Position numbers and translations under genes: made by a program. A model generated the notes under the pieces. That model made no database searches. It saw nothing but the letters and a program-made list of their open reading frames with translations, and was not told the origin of the DNA. Shown here one piece after another: positions 1 to 7,212 of a DNA stretch of 42,135 nt (the first letter of the stretch is position 1; every line of letters begins with the position of its first letter). Source of the DNA: Flavobacteriaceae bacterium (lineage in GTDB: Bacteria > Bacteroidota > Bacteroidia > Flavobacteriales > Flavobacteriaceae); NCBI GenBank assembly GCA_947464335.1, contig CANHWG010000020.1:1-42135 (forward strand), given 5' to 3'.

Positions 1-1
1 G

Positions 2-703
2 ACAAACAATTGTCCTACACCACCATCAGCATGTGGCGGATTTAGAGATGTAACATGGACGTATACGGTAAGCAATTTATGCGGTACTTTACCTCCAGGA
101 TGTAATTCAAATGGACAAGTTACTTGTACGAGAAGATTTACAGTTGCCTCAGGTGGAGCTGTAGATGTTGCAGGACCTGGAAATGTTTCTTATGTTAATA
201 CTAGCTTCAATAGTCAATATGCTGTTAATTGTGCATTTACTAATTGGTTAGCACAGTTTAGAACTATAAGTTCAGGATGCGGTGCTTGTGCAGTTTTCAG
301 TGGAGATTGTAGAGTAGCGCCAAGTTGGACAAACGGTGGTACAGTAAGAGTATGTTATAGTATTACTGGAAGATGTAATTCAGATTCAGTTTGCGCAACA
401 TTCACTATTACTAGAGCAGGTTCAACATGTAAAGTAGAAACACCAGAAGCTAAAAATGGAATGGTTGCGAAAGCATATCCTAATCCATTTAGTGAAAACT
501 TCAATATAGAATTAACATCTTCAAGTGTTGATAAAGTAGGAGTAACTATCTATGATATGACTGGAAAGTTAATTGAACAACGTGAGGTTAGTCCAGATGA
601 AGTATCAACATTACAAGTTGGTGAACGTTTCCCTACTGGGGTTTACAATGTTATTGTAACTCAAGGGACAGAAGTGAAAACTTTAAGAGTTATCAAAAGA
701 TAA
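2..703 (+). CDS. T9SS type A-sorted secreted protein, C-terminal part (5' end outside window)
   Basis: The reading frame is open from the first bases of the window to TAA at 701-703, giving 233 residues of a longer protein. The first ~150 residues form a beta-rich, Thr/Ser/Gly-rich module with 13 cysteines, suggesting disulfide-stabilised adhesin-type repeats. The last ~80 residues are a T9SS type A sorting domain: KAYPNPFSENF motif, then VTIYDMTGKL, then GVYNVIV and a basic end (RVIKR). By family knowledge such proteins cross the outer membrane by type IX secretion and are cell-surface attached or released. The ATG at 461 lies inside the sorting domain and is not the start. The function of the exported part cannot be told from this fragment. 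A strong terminator follows at 729. Confidence 0.88.
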   Translation, partial: TNNCPTPPSACGGFRDVTWTYTVSNLCGTLPPGCNSNGQVTCTRRFTVASGGAVDVAGPGNVSYVNTSFNSQYAVNCAFTNWLAQFRTISSGCGACAVFSGDCRVAPSWTNGGTVRVCYSITGRCNSDSVCATFTITRAGSTCKVETPEAKNGMVAKAYPNPFSENFNIELTSSSVDKVGVTIYDMTGKLIEQREVSPDEVSTLQVGERFPTGVYNVIVTQGTEVKTLRVIKR

Positions 704-728
704 TTCAGTTTAGTTAGTTTATAAAAGA

Positions 729-766
729 GAAACCCTTTCAGAAATGAAAGGGTTTCTTGTTTTTTT
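729..766 (+). terminator. Rho-independent terminator of the T9SS gene
   Basis: GAAACCCTTTC (729-739) pairs perfectly with GAAAGGGTTTC (746-756). An added A-T pair closes a GAAA tetraloop. The stem is followed by a T-rich run to 766. It lies 25 bases after the stop codon. Confidence 0.9.
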
Positions 767-882
767 GTAAATACAAAGTAAATACAAAGTAAATACAAAG
801 TAAATACAAAGTAAATACAAAGTAAATACAAAGTAAATACAAAGTAAATACAAAGTAAATACAAAGTAAATACAAAGTAAAT
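767..882. repeat. 11-bp tandem repeat array, ten perfect copies plus a partial one
   Basis: The unit GTAAATACAAA starts at 767 and repeats exactly every 11 bases through 876, with a six-base partial copy at 877-882. It sits in the gap (704-1011) between two convergent genes, directly after the T-run of the terminator. The perfect identity suggests recent expansion. The rest of the gap (883-1011) is AT-rich; I see no gene in it apart from a weak 25-codon frame. Confidence 0.95.
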
Positions 883-989
883 CCCAAATAAAAACATTTT
901 AAAAAAATGAAGAGTAAAAATTATTTCATTTTTTATTCTAAAAGAGATTTGAATACAATTAAAGTTGTTGATGTTTGGTACTAGTAAAT

Positions 990-1021
990 AAAAGAATAGT
1001 AGCTTCTGAAATTATTCTTTT
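990..1021 (-). terminator. possible weak terminator of the TerC gene
   Basis: AAAAGAATA (990-998) and TATTCTTTT (1013-1021) are perfect 9-base inverted arms around a 14-base loop. The structure overlaps the stop codon of the minus-strand TerC gene. The stem is very AT-rich, so it may be weak or fortuitous. Confidence 0.3.
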
Positions 1022-1956
1022 TTAGTATCTCTGTTTAATGATATTATAATTCCTAACGTTAAAGAAAGTGCAATAAAACTTAGAGAAGCCCATTCAGGTA
1101 ACTTATAATAGTGAACTAATAGCATTTTGATTCCAACAAAGGATAAAATAGCAATCAAACTATATTCTAAGTAACTAAATTTCTCTAACATATTGGCCAA
1201 AAAGAAATACATAGACCGTAATCCAAGTATAGCAAAAATGTTAGAGCTGAAAACCAAAAAAGGATCAGCTGTTATGGCTAATATAGCAGGAACGCTATCC
1301 AAAGCAAAAAGCATGTCCATAACTTCTATCACTAACAAAGCAACAAATAGAGGAGTTGCATGATTGATGTTGTTTATTTTAATAAAAAAATGCTCTTTCT
1401 CGGTATGACTAGTTATGGGTATGACTTTACCTATGATTCGGTATACTAAAGATTTTTTTGGATTAAAATCTTCTTCTTCTTTTTTAAATAGCATTTTAAA
1501 AGCAGTAAAAATTAAAAATGCTCCAAACAAATAGGTCATCCAACTAAATTTGTTTATCAATATTACACCAAAGAATATCATTAATCCTCTAAAAATAATA
1601 GCACCTAATATTCCCCAAAATAAAACACGATGTTGGTATTTTTGTGGAATTTTAAAAGCAGCAAAAATCACTGCTATGATAAAAATATTATCGATACTTA
1701 ATGATAATTCTATCAAATAACCAGTAATATATTTTAAGGTAGCAACGGTTGGGCTGATTTCGGTTGGATTTGCTATGTAGGCATTGCTATACAACCAATT
1801 TACAACTCCAGAAAATGCAAATGAAAGAGAAACCCAAATTCCAGTCCAAATCCCAGCCTCTTTTGAACTAATTATATGTGGAGTTTTGTTGAATACTCCT
1901 AAATCAAGTGCTAAAAAAATAAAAATAGTGACTAAAAAAATAATCCAAACAATCAT
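1012..1956 (-). CDS. TerC/Alx family integral membrane protein
   Basis: 314 residues, the usual length for the TerC/Alx group. About nine hydrophobic segments are visible. The family's conserved acidic motifs are present: FLALDLGVF near residue 18, SLSIDNIFII near 90 and FALDSVPAIL near 220. These intramembrane aspartates are thought to bind metal; characterised relatives (Alx, MntP-like TerC proteins) export manganese or support metallation of exported proteins, and the name comes from tellurite resistance. The substrate here is inferred, not shown. The ATG at 1956 lies about 20 bases downstream of a TATATTTG box. It is transcribed alone, convergent with the T9SS gene and divergent from glutamine synthetase. 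Confidence 0.9.
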   Translation of the reverse strand: MIVWIIFLVTIFIFLALDLGVFNKTPHIISSKEAGIWTGIWVSLSFAFSGVVNWLYSNAYIANPTEISPTVATLKYITGYLIELSLSIDNIFIIAVIFAAFKIPQKYQHRVLFWGILGAIIFRGLMIFFGVILINKFSWMTYLFGAFLIFTAFKMLFKKEEEDFNPKKSLVYRIIGKVIPITSHTEKEHFFIKINNINHATPLFVALLVIEVMDMLFALDSVPAILAITADPFLVFSSNIFAILGLRSMYFFLANMLEKFSYLEYSLIAILSFVGIKMLLVHYYKLPEWASLSFIALSLTLGIIISLNRDTKKE

Positions 1957-1975
1957 GTTATGTGTTTTGTAATTA

Positions 1976-1983
1976 CAAATATA
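1976..1983 (-). promoter_or_regulatory. -7 box of TerC gene promoter
   Basis: On the minus strand this reads TATATTTG, an exact match to the Bacteroidota TAnnTTTG box, 19 bases before the ATG. No clear TTTG -33 box is seen at the expected spacing. Confidence 0.5.
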
Positions 1984-2059
1984 ATAGATTGATAAGTTAA
2001 AGGCAGTAATTTTATTTTTTTTTAAGAAATGATATTAAAGTTAAAATATTTTAATTTAT

Positions 2060-2132
2060 CCCTATAAAAAGTAGGGTATATTTATTTTTAGTATTAAATA
2101 TTATTATATTTGCATCAAAATAATAGGGTATA
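2060..2132. promoter_or_regulatory. TAGGG inverted and direct repeats around the glutamine synthetase promoter
   Basis: CCCTA (2060-2064) and TAGGG (2072-2076) form an inverted repeat with a 7-base spacer. The longer word TAGGGTATA occurs at 2072-2080 and again at 2124-2132, 52 bases apart. The first copy lies upstream of the -33 region and the second just after the predicted transcription start, an arrangement that would fit operators. The regulator is unknown. Confidence 0.45.
2081..2112 (+). promoter_or_regulatory. promoter of glutamine synthetase III
   Basis: TATATTTG at 2105-2112 matches TAnnTTTG exactly, with a TTTA (2081-2084) standing in for the -33 TTTG 20 bases upstream. The predicted leader is about 35 bases. 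Confidence 0.55.
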
Positions 2133-2152
2133 ATATATAAAAATTAAAATTT

Positions 2153-4342
2153 ATGTCAACTTTACGTTTTCAAGCATTAAAAGATGCATCAGGTAGAAAG
2201 CCTGTAAAATTTGAAGAATCCGGAAAAAAATCAGTGCTTTTCGGTTCAAATGTGTTTAATGACAAAGCAATGAAGCAATATTTAACTTCGGATGCTTATA
2301 AAGGTGTAAAAGATGCAGTTCAGCACGGAACTAAAATTGACAGAAAATTAGCTGATTATATTGCAATGGGAATGAAAGAATGGGCCTTATCTAAAGGAGT
2401 AACTCATTATACGCATTGGTTTCAACCCTTAACGGGAACAACTGCTGAAAAGCATGATGCTTTTTTTGAAACGTCTTATGACGGATCTGATCCTGTTGAA
2501 AAATTTGGCGGTGGTCAATTAGTGCAACAAGAACCAGATGCTTCTTCTTTTCCCAACGGTGGAATTAGAAATACATTTGAAGCACGTGGCTATACCGCCT
2601 GGGATCCAACTTCTCCAGCATTTATTTTTGGTACTACATTATGCATTCCTACGGTTTTTATATCCTATACAGGAGAAGCACTAGATTATAAAACGCCATT
2701 GTTACGAGCTTTAAATGCAGTTGATGAAGCAGCAACTGATGTTTGTAAATATTTTGATAAAAATGTTAAAAAAGTAACCGCTACCTTAGGTTGGGAACAA
2801 GAATACTTTTTGGTTGATGCTTCTTTAGCTAATTCTCGTCCCGATTTAATGATGACTGGAAGAACTTTGCTAGGCCATACTTCTGCCAAAGGACAACAAT
2901 TAGACGACCATTATTTTGGCTCAATTCCATCTCGCGCCTTAAACTATATGCGTGAATTAGAAGAAGAATGTATGTTGCTCGGAATTCCAGTAAAAACACG
3001 TCATAATGAAGTGGCTCCAAATCAGTTTGAGTTGGCTCCAATTTTTGAAGAAACAAACTTAGCAGTGGATCATAATTCATTGTTAATGGATGTCATGTCA
3101 AAAGTAGGTGAGCGTCATGATTTTAAAGTATTGTTTCATGAAAAACCATTTAAAGGAGTTAACGGTTCTGGGAAACACAATAACTGGTCATTGGCTACTG
3201 ATACGGGTGTGAATTTATTGTCACCGAGTAAAACCCCAATGAGTAATTTACAATTCTTATCCTTTTTTATCAATACCATAAAAGCGGTTAATGAATACGA
3301 AGAGTTGCTTCGTGCTGCAATTGCAACGGCAAGTAATGATCACAGATTAGGTGCCAACGAAGCGCCACCAGCCATTATATCTGTTTTTATTGGTGAACAA
3401 TTAACAAAAGTTTTAGCGGAATTAGAAGGTGTATCAAAAGGGAAATTATCTCCTGAAGAGAAAACCGACTTAAAGCTTAATGTAGTTGGTAAAATTCCAG
3501 ATGTAATGTTGGATAATACCGATAGAAATAGAACGTCACCTTTTGCATTTACTGGAAATAAATTTGAGTTTAGAGCGGTTGGTTCTTCTGCCAATTGTGC
3601 TAACGCAATGACAACTCTAAATTCTATCGTTGCCAAACAATTGAAAGATTTCAAAAAAGAGGTTGATGCTCTAATTGAGAAAAACGATTTGAAGAAAGAC
3701 GAAGCTATTTTTAATGTATTAAGAGAATACATTAAAGGAACTAAAAATATTCTTTTTGAAGGTGATGGTTATAGTGATGCATGGGAAAAAGAAGCTAAAA
3801 AACGTGGTTTGAGTAATCATAAAACTACTCCTTTAGCATTAAAAGCGAAAGTTTCTAAAAAAGCGTTAGACTTATTCAATGATTTGAATGTAATGAACCA
3901 TGTAGAAGTAGAGGCGCGTTACGAAATTGAATTAGAAGAATACACCAAGAAAATTCAGATTGAAGGAAGAGTTTTGGGCGATATCGCTCGTAACCATGTA
4001 ATTCCAACAGCCATTCGTTATCAAAATACATTGATTGAAAACGTACGTGGATTAAAAGAAATCTTCGGTAAAGATTTTGAAAAAATTGCCAAAGAACAAA
4101 TCTCTTTAATCAAAGAAATTTCAGCTCATATCGAAGGAATCAATTCTAATGTAGAAGCGATGACCGAAGCGCGTAAGAAAGCAAACGCTTTAACCGATGC
4201 TCAAAAAATGGCCGAAATGTATTGCGATAAAGTGAAACCTTATTTTGATGTAATTAGAGAACATTGTGATAAATTAGAACTTTTGGTAGATGACGAAATT
4301 TGGACATTAACCAAATACAGAGAATTATTGTTTACTCGATAA
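2153..4342 (+). CDS. glnN: glutamine synthetase type III
   Basis: 729 residues, the large size typical of GSIII rather than GSI (~470) or GSII (~370). It makes glutamine from glutamate, ammonia and ATP in the cytoplasm. Visible landmarks: GWEQEYFLVD near 213 (metal-binding glutamates), RHNEVAPNQFELAP near 282, the nucleotide/glutamate segment NGSGKHNNWS near 338, GANEAPPAI near 400, and DRNRTSPFAFTGNKFEFR near 456. A helical C-terminal region specific to GSIII follows. It is monocistronic: promoter upstream, folded element and strong terminator downstream. In Bacteroidota this is often the main assimilatory enzyme; the repeats around its promoter suggest nitrogen control, which is inference. 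Confidence 0.97.
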   Translation: MSTLRFQALKDASGRKPVKFEESGKKSVLFGSNVFNDKAMKQYLTSDAYKGVKDAVQHGTKIDRKLADYIAMGMKEWALSKGVTHYTHWFQPLTGTTAEKHDAFFETSYDGSDPVEKFGGGQLVQQEPDASSFPNGGIRNTFEARGYTAWDPTSPAFIFGTTLCIPTVFISYTGEALDYKTPLLRALNAVDEAATDVCKYFDKNVKKVTATLGWEQEYFLVDASLANSRPDLMMTGRTLLGHTSAKGQQLDDHYFGSIPSRALNYMRELEEECMLLGIPVKTRHNEVAPNQFELAPIFEETNLAVDHNSLLMDVMSKVGERHDFKVLFHEKPFKGVNGSGKHNNWSLATDTGVNLLSPSKTPMSNLQFLSFFINTIKAVNEYEELLRAAIATASNDHRLGANEAPPAIISVFIGEQLTKVLAELEGVSKGKLSPEEKTDLKLNVVGKIPDVMLDNTDRNRTSPFAFTGNKFEFRAVGSSANCANAMTTLNSIVAKQLKDFKKEVDALIEKNDLKKDEAIFNVLREYIKGTKNILFEGDGYSDAWEKEAKKRGLSNHKTTPLALKAKVSKKALDLFNDLNVMNHVEVEARYEIELEEYTKKIQIEGRVLGDIARNHVIPTAIRYQNTLIENVRGLKEIFGKDFEKIAKEQISLIKEISAHIEGINSNVEAMTEARKKANALTDAQKMAEMYCDKVKPYFDVIREHCDKLELLVDDEIWTLTKYRELLFTR

Positions 4343-4437
4343 TTAAGTTGGGGCGTTTCCTTCGGCAGTCGGCTTTCAGCCTCGTGTCCTTTCGGGTCAG
4401 GCTTTCCGCAGTACACGGTACTCGCTCCAATCCTTAA
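4343..4437. repeat. GC-rich foldable intergenic element, probable dispersed repeat
   Basis: This segment is much more GC-rich than its surroundings and starts at the base after the glutamine synthetase stop. TTAAG (4343-4347) plus TTGGGGCG (4348-4355) pair with CGCTCCAA (4423-4430) and CTTAA (4433-4437), with a two-base bulge and one G-T pair. Inside are hairpins GGCT-TTC-AGCC (4371-4381) and AGTAC-ACG-GTACT (4410-4422). I recall similar GC-rich segments scattered in Flavobacterium genomes; that is memory, not a search. It could be a REP-like mobile repeat or a structured 3' RNA element. Confidence 0.6.
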
Positions 4438-4446
4438 CGCAAAAAT

Positions 4447-4492
4447 AAATCCCGTCTCTTTCAAAACGAGACGGGATTTTTTATTTTTTTTA
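4447..4492 (+). terminator. strong Rho-independent terminator of glutamine synthetase
   Basis: AAATCCCGTCTC (4447-4458) pairs perfectly with GAGACGGGATTT (4468-4479) around a 9-base loop, followed by a long T-rich run. Confidence 0.92.
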
Positions 4493-4495
4493 ATT

Positions 4496-4528
4496 TTTGA
4501 CTACTCCAAACAATTTTGCGTAACTTTC
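4496..4528 (+). promoter_or_regulatory. candidate promoter of the OmpA-like operon
   Basis: TTTG (4496-4499), 21 bases, then TAACTTTC (4521-4528), one mismatch from TAnnTTTG. It lies 17 bases before the ATG at 4546, so a longer TTG-initiated reading from 4516 would begin upstream of the transcript. Confidence 0.45.
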
Positions 4529-4545
4529 GATATATTTTAAAGATC

Positions 4546-5436
4546 ATGAAATCCTACTTATCTTTTCTTTTTCTCTTATTTTCAATGGTTAGTAGTTACA
4601 GCCAGGAAAAATTCACACTCTATTTCGAAAGTAATAAATTTGAATTGAATGCCAAAGAAACTACAAAATTGAGTGCTTGGATTGCCGAAAATAAGAACAA
4701 TAAAATAGTAGCCATTCATGGGTTTACTGATGAAGACGGCTCCAACGGTTTCAATGATACTTTAGCTCAAAAAAGAGTGCGGTGTATTTTTAATTCAGTT
4801 AAGAATCAAATCAAAATTAGAGACGATTTTAAAACCCGAAGTTTTGGAGAAAGTTTTGAACAGTCAAAAAACAAAGCCGAAAACCGAAGAGTAATAATTT
4901 ATTTCATACTCGAAAAGGATTTATCTCGCGAAGAAGAAATTCTCGGAATCAAGAAAGAAGTAGTTGAACCGATTGTAGTTAAACCCGAAATTGAATATCC
5001 GGAAAAATTAGTCTTCGAAAACCCAAACGGAACCAAATCGGAATTCAAATTGGATCGCGATTTTATGAAAAAAATTGAAAAAGCCAAAGCGGGTGAAAAA
5101 CTCAAAATAGATAACCTTAATTTTATCATCAATACTTTTGCAGTGGTTAATGAATCGCGAGGGAAATTATATGAACTGCTTTTAGTGCTTCAAAGTAATC
5201 CTAATTTAAAAATCGAAATACAAGGACATTTGTGTTGTATGCCAGTAGATAGAACTGATTTGTCAACTCAAAGAGCCAAAGCCATATTTAATTTTTTAAT
5301 TGCCAACGATGTCTATCGCGCTCGTTTGTCCTATAAAGGATTTGGAAGTACTCAACCTATTTATTCAATACCCGAAAAAGATGAAAAAGAGCGTGCTGCC
5401 AATCGAAGAGTAGAAATCTTAATTATAGAAAACTAA
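4546..5436 (+). CDS. OmpA-family protein with two OmpA-like modules (paralogue 1 of 3)
   Basis: 296 residues from the ATG at 4546, chosen because it begins a clean signal peptide (MKSYLSFLFLLF...SYSQ) and follows the promoter. After the signal, residues ~20-125 form a divergent OmpA-like module (LYFESNKFEL, GFTDEDG, ENRRVIIYF). A linker follows, then a second OmpA C-terminal module (~210-296) with RAKAIFNFL, YKGFGSTQPIY and ANRRVEILI. OmpA modules bind peptidoglycan from the periplasmic face of the outer membrane. The second module has GHLCC where the family normally has GHTD, so the usual peptidoglycan-binding aspartate is missing; the first module keeps it. No beta-barrel is evident. It heads a three-gene tandem array with a 2-base gap to the next gene. 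Confidence 0.85.
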   Translation: MKSYLSFLFLLFSMVSSYSQEKFTLYFESNKFELNAKETTKLSAWIAENKNNKIVAIHGFTDEDGSNGFNDTLAQKRVRCIFNSVKNQIKIRDDFKTRSFGESFEQSKNKAENRRVIIYFILEKDLSREEEILGIKKEVVEPIVVKPEIEYPEKLVFENPNGTKSEFKLDRDFMKKIEKAKAGEKLKIDNLNFIINTFAVVNESRGKLYELLLVLQSNPNLKIEIQGHLCCMPVDRTDLSTQRAKAIFNFLIANDVYRARLSYKGFGSTQPIYSIPEKDEKERAANRRVEILIIEN

Positions 5437-5438
5437 AA

Positions 5439-6353
5439 ATGCAAAAGCTTATTTTTCTTTATGTTATGTTGTTTTCTATACATTGCTTCTGTCAAAACAA
5501 ACTAGTACTGTTTTTTGACTTTAATAAGGATACTCCAAATGAATCCTCACAAGCGATACTAAATCAATGGATTCTAGATAATAAAAACAGTGAAGTTACC
5601 AAAGTATTAGGTTATTGTGATAGCGTAGATGATAGTAAGTATAATAAAGACTTAGCCATGCGAAGAGTAAATTCGATGATTACTTTTTTTAAATCTAAAG
5701 CAATTCGAATTAATGAAAAAGTAGAGTTAAAATCATTTGGCAAAGATTTTAAGTATTCAAAAAATCAAAGTGAGAATAGAAAAGTTGAAGTTTTTTATAA
5801 TCTAGTAAAAGATAAAAAACAAAAAATAGAAACTACTAAAACACTATCTAAAACTCCTTTTCGTAATAAATCTGACAATCAAATAGTAGAACAAGTTACA
5901 ACAGAAAATAAAGAAAATGATATTTTAGAAGTTGAAGATTTGGAAATGCTGGTCGACAATGAAAAGGCAACATTAGCTTCTAAGTTTGACAAAGCAAAAG
6001 TGGGAGATTTAGTGAGAATTAATAACATCAACTTTCATTTTAATTCAGAAAAAGTAATGGATCAATCGTTTCCGCTACTAGAAGAATTACTTAATATCAT
6101 GCTCAATAATCCATCGCTGAGAATAGAGATTCACGGACATATCTGTTGCAATCCAAATCCGAATGACACTAAACTATCCTACAGAAGAGCACTTGTTATT
6201 CTTAAATATTTAACCAAAAGAGGAATTGCGGTCAACAGATTGGCATTTAAAGGTTACGGAAGTAATGATCCAATCTATAAAGTGCCTGAAAGAAATGAAA
6301 AAGAACGCACTGCCAATCGCAGAGTCGAAATTTTAATTGTAGCCAAACGATGA
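5439..6353 (+). CDS. OmpA-family protein with two OmpA-like modules (paralogue 2 of 3)
   Basis: 304 residues: signal peptide (ending CFCQN), a first OmpA-like module (LFFDFNKDTP, GYCDSVDD, ENRKVEVFY), a longer polar linker at ~125-190 rich in Lys, Glu and Thr, and a C-terminal OmpA module (INNINFHFNSEKV, GHICCNPN, YRRALVILKYL, FKGYGSNDPIY, ANRRVEILIV). The architecture matches the genes on either side, so this is a tandem duplication. The C-terminal module again has a Cys-Cys pair in place of Thr-Asp (near residue 233). The start is 2 bases after the previous stop, and its last four bases overlap the next gene's start (ATGA), so the three are almost surely one transcript. Confidence 0.85.
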   Translation: MQKLIFLYVMLFSIHCFCQNKLVLFFDFNKDTPNESSQAILNQWILDNKNSEVTKVLGYCDSVDDSKYNKDLAMRRVNSMITFFKSKAIRINEKVELKSFGKDFKYSKNQSENRKVEVFYNLVKDKKQKIETTKTLSKTPFRNKSDNQIVEQVTTENKENDILEVEDLEMLVDNEKATLASKFDKAKVGDLVRINNINFHFNSEKVMDQSFPLLEELLNIMLNNPSLRIEIHGHICCNPNPNDTKLSYRRALVILKYLTKRGIAVNRLAFKGYGSNDPIYKVPERNEKERTANRRVEILIVAKR

Positions 6354-7120
6354 AACGAATAATCATTATATTATTTCTTCTAATTTCCATCAATTTGTTG
6401 GGACAAAAGCAAGTGGAAGTTTACTTCGATTTCAATAAAGATTTTCCAAATCAAGCTTCCATATTAGAAATTAATGAATGGATTGCCAAAAATAAGAATG
6501 TAGAAATTACAAAATTATTGGGTTATTGTGACAGCATCGACACTCAAAATTATAATAAAAAACTAGCGGAAAGGCGAATAGAAAACGTTCAAATTTTACT
6601 AGAAAAAAGTGGGTTAAAGTTCAATAAAAGTATAGAGAAAATTGCTTTTGGTAAAGATTTTAAACAGTCTAAAATTCAAGCAGAAAATAGAAAAGTAACT
6701 ATTTTTTTTACGGAACCCGAACTCGCACCAATGGAAAGTGAGTTGACCAAAAAAATAAAAAATTCAAAAGTGGGTCAAACGATTACGTTGCCCAATATTT
6801 ATTTCTTCAATAATTCTGCTCGCATTGTTCCGAAATCGCAACCCACACTAATTGACTTGCGATGTGCTATGGAAGAAAATCCGAAACTTAAGATTGAGAT
6901 TCAAGGCCATATTTGCTGTCAATTGGTTAATGATTTTAACGGTATTTCTACTGCTAGAGCGAAAGCCATTTATTCGTATCTGATCCGAAATAAAATTGAT
7001 AGAAAACGAATGAAGTATACGGGTTTTGGTGTGTCAAGACCAATCCATAAAATTCCAGAACAGAATGAACAGGAGGAAGATGAAAACCGTAGAGTTGAAA
7101 TTCTAATAGTGGATAAATAA
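6350..7120 (+). CDS. OmpA-family protein with two OmpA-like modules (paralogue 3 of 3)
   Basis: 256 residues, the shortest of the three because the linker between modules is nearly absent. Signal peptide to about residue 18 (LLGQKQ), first OmpA-like module (VYFDFNKDFP, GYCDSIDT, ENRKVTIFF), then the C-terminal module (IYFFNNSARIV, GHICCQL, TARAKAIYSYL, YTGFGVSRPIH, ENRRVEILIV). It shares with paralogue 2 the GYCDS motif in the first module and with both paralogues the Cys-Cys in the second. The start overlaps the preceding stop. Likely role: periplasmic, outer-membrane-associated peptidoglycan contact; partners unknown. Confidence 0.85.
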   Translation: MKRIIIILFLLISINLLGQKQVEVYFDFNKDFPNQASILEINEWIAKNKNVEITKLLGYCDSIDTQNYNKKLAERRIENVQILLEKSGLKFNKSIEKIAFGKDFKQSKIQAENRKVTIFFTEPELAPMESELTKKIKNSKVGQTITLPNIYFFNNSARIVPKSQPTLIDLRCAMEENPKLKIEIQGHICCQLVNDFNGISTARAKAIYSYLIRNKIDRKRMKYTGFGVSRPIHKIPEQNEQEEDENRRVEILIVDK

Positions 7121-7161
7121 AATTTTAAAAATCTGTCAACTGCGAATAGCTACTAAATTTC

Positions 7162-7169
7162 TATCTTTG
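7162..7169 (+). promoter_or_regulatory. -7 box of purM promoter
   Basis: TATCTTTG matches TAnnTTTG exactly, 43 bases before the ATG. No good -33 TTTG is present at 19-21 bases. Confidence 0.5.
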
Positions 7170-7181
7170 CCCCACAACTTC

Positions 7182-7195
7182 CTGTCGGCAGACAG
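7182..7195. repeat. small hairpin CTGTC-GGCA-GACAG in the purM leader
   Basis: Perfect 5-base arms around GGCA, inside the predicted 5' leader of purM. I recall the related word CCTGTCGGCAGACAGG as a dispersed palindrome in Bacteroidota genomes; that recollection is unverified here. Confidence 0.45.
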
Positions 7196-7212
7196 ACAAC
7201 TAACTACTACAC

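Noticed and set aside
767-882. CRISPR array
   Set aside because: Units are contiguous 11-base copies with no spacers, and no cas gene is present.
661-897. Minus-strand 78-codon frame through the 11-bp array
   Set aside because: It only translates the tandem repeat and overlaps the end of the T9SS gene antisense; the peptide is a periodic artefact.
907-984. 25-codon frame starting ATG AAG AGT
   Set aside because: Very short, AT-rich, no promoter box or conserved feature; expected by chance.
2686-3732. Antisense frames inside glutamine synthetase III
   Set aside because: They are shadows of a strongly supported enzyme and show no domain features of their own.
4240-4464. Minus-strand frame across the GC-rich element
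   Set aside because: It spans the 3' end of glutamine synthetase, the folded element and part of the terminator, and has no plausible start or domain.
4516-4545. TTG start extending the first OmpA-like gene by ten codons
   Set aside because: It would precede the signal peptide with polar residues and lies within the promoter.
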